Shown: piece by piece, positions 42,037 through 45,930 of the stretch
How the letters are laid out: every line of letters starts with the position of its first letter
Position numbering within the stretch: position 1 is the stretch's first letter
Assembly: GCA_016841625.1 (NCBI GenBank)
Contig: JAENYU010000002.1
Coordinates: forward strand, 72,491 to 118,420
Origin: Methanobacteriota archaeon
GTDB taxonomy: Archaea; Halobacteriota; Methanosarcinia; Methanosarcinales; Methanosarcinaceae
DNA length: 45,930 bases
Reading direction: 5' to 3'
The notes under the pieces: generated by a model
The model's input: only the letters and a program-made list of their open reading frames with translations
Databases searched by the model: none
What the model was told of the DNA's origin: nothing
Made by a program: the position numbers and the translations under genes

Positions 42037-42780
42037 TTGCAGGTGGAAGCACACCTTCAGAAAGTTATTGATAAAGACGGGAAAGTTCATCTTACCCTTA
42101 TTGACCCGGCTTCTCAGGCGCCGGAGCAGGCAGCTGCAATCGCCCTTGCCGCAGTGGAAGGGGGAAGCGATGCTATCATGATCGGAGGCTCTACGGGAGC
42201 TTCCGGGACCCTTCTGGATGAAACCGTCATACAGATCAAGGAAAAGGTAGATGTACCTACCATCCTTTTCCCGGGCAGTTCAGCCGGGCTTAGTAGCTAT
42301 GCTGACGCCGTGTTTTACATGAGCCTTTTGAACTCCAGGGATGTAGGGTATATCATCACGAACCAGGTGCTTGGAGCTCCGCTTGTGTACATGAGCGGAA
42401 TTGAGCCGATTTCCATGGCCTACCTCATAGTCGAACCGGGGGGAACCGTGGGCTGGGTAGGGGACGCAAAACTGATCCCCAGACAGAAACCGGAAATTGC
42501 TGTAGCCTATGCTCTTGCAGGCAAATACCTCGGCATGCACTATACCTACCTTGAAGCCGGGTCAGGAGCTCACACGCCCGTTAACCCGGAAATGATAGGC
42601 GCTGTCAAGAAAGTGCTCGGAGACAACAAACTGATCGTAGGAGGAGGGATCCGAGACGGGAAAACCGCAAAACTCTGCGCCGCCGCAGGTGCGGATATGA
42701 TCGTTACGGGCACGATTGTTGAGGAAGTAGAAGACGTTGCGGTAAAGGTGGCCGAAATAGTTGCTGCCATTAAGGGATGA
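42037..42780 (+). CDS. Geranylgeranylglyceryl phosphate synthase
   Basis: The enzyme makes the first ether bond of archaeal lipids from sn-glycerol-1-phosphate and geranylgeranyl diphosphate. The 247-residue TIM barrel shows LTLIDP, IMIGGSTGASG, ILFPGSSAGLS, YLEAGSGAHTPV and VGGGIRDG, with AGADMIVTGT at the end, which fits the phosphate-binding site. The start is TTG at 42037, preceded by GGAG inside the end of rpl40e; a GTG at 42043 is an alternative. Co-transcription with L40e is likely. Some homologues use other prenyl donors. Confidence 0.94.
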   Translation: MQVEAHLQKVIDKDGKVHLTLIDPASQAPEQAAAIALAAVEGGSDAIMIGGSTGASGTLLDETVIQIKEKVDVPTILFPGSSAGLSSYADAVFYMSLLNSRDVGYIITNQVLGAPLVYMSGIEPISMAYLIVEPGGTVGWVGDAKLIPRQKPEIAVAYALAGKYLGMHYTYLEAGSGAHTPVNPEMIGAVKKVLGDNKLIVGGGIRDGKTAKLCAAAGADMIVTGTIVEEVEDVAVKVAEIVAAIKG

Positions 42781-43206
42781 GAGCCAGGAAAGTTCTCATG
42801 AAACAGAAAGGTTAGCTACCGGGAGACATCTCACCTCAATTTTTAAAAATATTGACGGCATTTTCATACGCTTTTTTTCAGGACCGTTTTTCAAAGAGTG
42901 GAGACTCTCAAAAATCCGAGAAGACAGCAGGCATCGGAGCATAGAACATGCATAGAGTTATATAAAAGGCATCTGGGTATACAGAAGGCGATTATAATAA
43001 ATAGTTTTAAAGGTAATACTGCTTTCCTATTTTATTATATAAGCAAAAATCATATCTGGACAGGGCCGGGGCTCGTAAGGCACCTGGACAGCCACCGATG
43101 ACACTATCGAAGATCACAGGATATCAATCACAGGATATCAGTCACAAGATATCAATCATCGAACATCACCCGGATAGATCCAAGAAACATTCAAGAGGCG
43201 AATAAC
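42781..43206 (+). promoter_or_regulatory. Spacer and leader before the AtwA-like gene
   Basis: TATA-like sites occur at 42958 (TTATATAAAAGGC) and 43035 (TTATTATATAAGC); the second gives a leader of about 145 nt. A 14-bp repeat lies in that leader at 43114-43155. No gene seen. Confidence 0.5.
43114..43155. repeat. 14-bp tandem repeat, 3 copies
   Basis: Unit TCACAGGATATCAA at 43114, 43128 and 43142 (one substitution each in copies 2 and 3) lies 50 bp before the start codon of the AtwA-like gene. Confidence 0.9.
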
Positions 43207-44931
43207 ATGCTCAAAATCTCCAATCTGGTAAAGGATTATGAAGTCAATTCCGAAACCATTAGGGTGCTGGACAATATCGACCTGACAGTACAGGACGGGG
43301 AAATTCTCGGAATCACAGGTCTAAGCGGGAGCGGGAAATCAACGCTGTTAAGGATCATCAGGGGAGCCGAATCCTTCCAGGAAGGAAGCGTGGAAGTGGA
43401 CGGAGAAACAGTAACCCCTGATTCGGGAAAGGAAGGGGAATGGTTCCTGAAGAAGGTAACCGCAATCCATCTCCAGCGGAACTTCGGGCTATGGAACGGT
43501 CCCGCTATCGAGAATGTGATAAGGAAACTTAATTACATGAAAGTTGGCAATGAATCGCTCCCTGAAAAGGACGCCCATGACTATGACGGGCTCTATGCAG
43601 AGGCGATGGAGTACATGAAACTCGTGGGGCTCGAGCAAAAAGCCCTCCATTCCACCAACCTCTTAAGCGGGGGAGAAAAGCAGAGGATCGTCATGGCCAG
43701 GCAGCTTGCCGCAAAGCCGCGGATCCTCCTCCTGGACGAACCCGTAACGATGACCGGACCGGACACGAAACAGGAAGTTCTCGACGTAATAAAGAGCCTG
43801 AGAGAGAAGCTTGACATTTCCATTATCGTGGTCTCCCACCTTCCGGAAATTCATGCCTACATTGCTGACAGGCTGATCTTCCTGGAAAACGGGAAGATTG
43901 CAGCAGACGGAAAGCCCGCCGCCGTGCTCAAAAACTTCCTGAAAGATATGAAACCCAGGGAAGAACTTACAGCCCTCAACTCCCGGGAAGCCTGCATCCG
44001 GGCAAGGGATATCTCCAAACGCTACTCCCTGATCCGGATGGGAGAAGTCCTGAACATCAAAGACTTTTCCCTTGACGTCAACAGAGGAGAGATCTTAGCC
44101 TTCATCGGTCCTTCAGGAGCCGGGAAAACGACCCTCATAAAGCTCATGGAAGGGTTGATCAAACCGAAAAGCGGGACAGTCGAGTACAGCTGCAACGGGG
44201 AATGGGTTGACGTAATCAATTACAGCAAGAAGCGCATGGAACTCCGCAGGATAATGAGCATCATGAACCAGGAGTTTTCCATGTCCCTGCACTCCACGGT
44301 CAGGGATCAGATCCGCTTCAGGCTCAGCATGAAAAAGAGAGGAGCTATCGAGTATGCCAGGAAAAAGGCCCAGGATATCGGGATGTCAGACGAGACCCTG
44401 GACAATGTCTACAGGCTGCCCGACATGCCGACAGAAGAAAGAGACACCTTCTTAAATGAAATGAACATCCCCGAAACAATTTACTCAGAACTTTTCCCCT
44501 CGATCCCGGTAACGGACGTGGACACCTACGCAAAGCCGGTCTTCGAAGCCCTGGACCTGTCAATGGAAGTCCTGGACAAGACCCCCTACCAGATCAGCGG
44601 AGGAGAACATGTAAGGGCCTTCATCGCGCTCAGCCTTGCAACCTCCCCCGAATACCTGCTCCTTGACGAACCCTTTGGGGACCTCGACCCGGTAACCCTG
44701 AGGGATGTCACCAACTCTCTGAAAAGGATAAATGAGCTTTTTGGGACCACAATCGTCCTCGTGAGCCACCACATGGACTTCGTCCGGGAAGTCGCCCACC
44801 GGGCCTTGCTGATAGAAAACGGGGCACTGGTAATGGAAGGGGAACCCGCAGAAGTCTGCCAGGAACTGATTAACAGGAGCAATGCCCCTTACATGGCGCA
44901 CAACCTGGAAGACCTTGTCGAAGGCAAATAA
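43207..44931 (+). CDS. Second AtwA-like double ABC ATPase (component A2 paralogue)
   Basis: The 574 residues have the same two-ABC layout as atwA at 19571, with similar flanking phrases (MLKISNLVKDYEV start; VVSHxMDFV near the end). Walker A: GLSGSGKST and GPSGAGKTT. Signatures: LSGGEKQ and ISGGEHV. Differences: the Cys4 zinc ribbon of domain 1 is missing, the first Walker B is followed by DEPVTMTGPD, not TGTLDP, and domain 2 has a longer insert (about 390-450). There are no membrane helices, so it is not a transporter by itself. GAGGCG precedes the ATG. Activation of an MCR-like target or other F430/corrinoid protein is inference. Confidence 0.88.
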   Translation: MLKISNLVKDYEVNSETIRVLDNIDLTVQDGEILGITGLSGSGKSTLLRIIRGAESFQEGSVEVDGETVTPDSGKEGEWFLKKVTAIHLQRNFGLWNGPAIENVIRKLNYMKVGNESLPEKDAHDYDGLYAEAMEYMKLVGLEQKALHSTNLLSGGEKQRIVMARQLAAKPRILLLDEPVTMTGPDTKQEVLDVIKSLREKLDISIIVVSHLPEIHAYIADRLIFLENGKIAADGKPAAVLKNFLKDMKPREELTALNSREACIRARDISKRYSLIRMGEVLNIKDFSLDVNRGEILAFIGPSGAGKTTLIKLMEGLIKPKSGTVEYSCNGEWVDVINYSKKRMELRRIMSIMNQEFSMSLHSTVRDQIRFRLSMKKRGAIEYARKKAQDIGMSDETLDNVYRLPDMPTEERDTFLNEMNIPETIYSELFPSIPVTDVDTYAKPVFEALDLSMEVLDKTPYQISGGEHVRAFIALSLATSPEYLLLDEPFGDLDPVTLRDVTNSLKRINELFGTTIVLVSHHMDFVREVAHRALLIENGALVMEGEPAEVCQELINRSNAPYMAHNLEDLVEGK

Positions 44932-44945
44932 AAGAAGAGAAACGA

Positions 44946-44980
44946 AAGGTTTTGCCCCCCGCAAAAACCTTTTTTCTGTT
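44946..44980 (+). terminator. Stem-loop terminator after the AtwA-like gene
   Basis: AAGGTTTTGC pairs with GCAAAAACCTT across a short C-rich loop, followed by TTTTTTCT. T-rich repeats (AAACCTTTTTTCT-like) continue to 45033. Confidence 0.75.
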
Positions 44981-45035
44981 TTCAAACCTTCTTTCATTTT
45001 TGAAACCTATTTCGAAACCTTTTTTCTAAACTTTT

Positions 45036-45770
45036 TTAAGCCGCATCAGGCCCTTTATTCTCAATCATGTGGACCATTTCTTCGTTCCCGAATTTTATAT
45101 AAAGATAATCGGGGACAATTGATTTTTCAAGTTTTTTCCGCAATTCGTCGGAAATTTCCTGATTCTCCACAATAGACCGGCCCGCACAGCGCAGGAGTTT
45201 TTTGTATTTTGAGACGAGGGGTTTTACCAGGAGGTTTTTGACTTCCAGGACTTCCCCCTCCCCCCTATAGATTTCACCAATTACTTCAGTGTGAAGAGCC
45301 CTCGCAAGCCTCCTGAAAAAGAGGGCCACAACCTGGAAATTGGGAAGTCCGGGAAGCCCGGAGTTTGAAAGAACGACGATTTTGGGATACTTTTCAAAGC
45401 GATTGCCATGCCTGTACTCGCCCTCTTCATCTTCCTCGAAGTGGGGCAAAAGGACAGGAAGCAGCCGATCGATAAAAGTTTTCATAAGCGCCGGGACGTT
45501 GTCAAAGTAGACCGGAAATGCGAACACCACAACGTCCGATGCCATGAAGCCCGGGATAAGGGCATCCATATCGTCATGAAGCGTGCATTTTCCGGGAGTT
45601 TTGAGCCAGCAGTCAAAGTCACCCTTGCAGTACCGGATGTTTTTTTCGGCAAGGATGATGTTTTCGGTCTCTGCCCCTGCCTCCTCTGCCCCTTTCAAAA
45701 ACTCCTCCACCATAAGAAGGGTATTGCCTTCCCCCCCTTTATGGCTCCCGCTGAATACTGTAATTTTCAT
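45036..45770 (-). CDS. Flavodoxin-fold NAD(P)H-dependent FMN reductase-type protein
   Basis: From ATG at 45770 the protein has 244 residues; the open frame reaches 45785, but GGAGTGG lies just before the MKITVFSGSHKGGEGNT start. GSHKGGEGNT is the FMN-phosphate loop and FAFPVYFDNVPALMKTFIDR the flavin-binding second motif. A cysteine-bearing segment (YCKGDFDCWLKTPGKCTLHDD) resembles the cluster region of iron-sulfur flavoproteins, but spacing does not fit the compact Isf motif exactly. Use as an electron carrier or quinone/azo reductase is possible. The C-terminal third is less familiar. Confidence 0.83.
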   Translation of the reverse strand: MKITVFSGSHKGGEGNTLLMVEEFLKGAEEAGAETENIILAEKNIRYCKGDFDCWLKTPGKCTLHDDMDALIPGFMASDVVVFAFPVYFDNVPALMKTFIDRLLPVLLPHFEEDEEGEYRHGNRFEKYPKIVVLSNSGLPGLPNFQVVALFFRRLARALHTEVIGEIYRGEGEVLEVKNLLVKPLVSKYKKLLRCAGRSIVENQEISDELRKKLEKSIVPDYLYIKFGNEEMVHMIENKGPDAA

Positions 45771-45853
45771 GTGACCACTCCCCATTTTATACCCCAGCCA
45801 AACGGAACTATGTAAACGGAAGAATTGCCTGATATGACTGTAACTAAATATTG

Positions 45854-45930
45854 TACCTTAACCGAATACTACCTTAACCGAATACTACCTTAACCGAATA
45901 CTACCTTAACCGAATACTACCTTAACCGAA
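45854..45930. repeat. 16-bp tandem repeat, 4.8 copies, cut by window edge
   Basis: Unit TACCTTAACCGAATAC is exact at 45854, 45870, 45886 and 45902, with a partial fifth copy at the window end. It lies upstream of the FMN reductase-like gene. Confidence 0.95.

Overview
The window is archaeal and almost certainly from a Methanosarcina-like methanogen. It carries a seven-gene methyl-coenzyme M reductase (MCR) activation cluster, a methanopterin biosynthesis gene, a RamA-type corrinoid activase for methylotrophic methanogenesis, lysine 2,3-aminomutase (first step to the osmolyte N-epsilon-acetyl-beta-lysine), the archaeal lipid enzyme GGGP synthase, FEN1, aIF5A, L40e and an archaeal 7S (SRP) RNA. 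Genes start after GGAGG/GGTGA-type ribosome sites, and AT-rich spacers hold TATA boxes. All gene names come from reading motifs in the translations; no search was run.

Layout. 0-4.2 kb: ablA, then a degenerate-repeat spacer, then a KefB-type antiporter. 4.7-8.0 kb: a membrane protein overlapping an actin-like ATPase gene, then two paralogous 58-residue Sm-like proteins. 8.2-13.9 kb: agmatinase-like gene with aIF5A, an aldehyde:ferredoxin oxidoreductase, a Nudix hydrolase, a membrane-anchored matrixin-like protease and an AhpD-like protein. 14.0-21.2 kb: mmp7-mmp17-mmp15-mmp5-mmp6 as one tightly packed transcript, then mmp3-atwA, all on the minus strand. 21.4-31.7 kb: a P-type-ATPase-like HAD protein, a presenilin/SPP homologue, two small unknowns (one a truncated TrmO-like protein), a clostripain lipoprotein, FEN1, a CDF transporter, MptG and a KaiC-like ATPase. 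32.7-36.4 kb: a large secreted Gly/Ser-rich protein with collagen-like triplets, tRNA-Ser(GCT) and 7S RNA. 36.8-40.0 kb: the RamA-like activase, then a 1.6-kb spacer with two homologous structured RNA candidates. 40.0-45.9 kb: purB, L40e-GGGP synthase, a second AtwA-like double ABC ATPase, and an FMN reductase-family protein.

How the parts relate. The mmp/atwA block encodes most of the ATP-dependent machine that reduces the Ni of F430 in MCR. The second AtwA-like protein at 43.2 kb lacks the Cys4 zinc-ribbon insertion of the first. aIF5A and the agmatinase-like enzyme probably belong to one hypusine-forming pathway. ablA and the antiporter are both plausible osmotic and ion homeostasis genes.

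The most interesting unexplained items are: the twin ~110-nt RNA elements at 38.8 and 39.5 kb, each with its own TATA box, closing stem and T-run; three tandem palindromes, two of them GTGA-N6-TCAC, in front of mmp6; the membrane protein/actin-like pair; a possible two-state RNA hairpin after ramA; Shine-Dalgarno-like tandem repeats in front of the CDF gene; and a window-wide habit of intergenic minisatellites with a different 11-19-bp unit at each locus.
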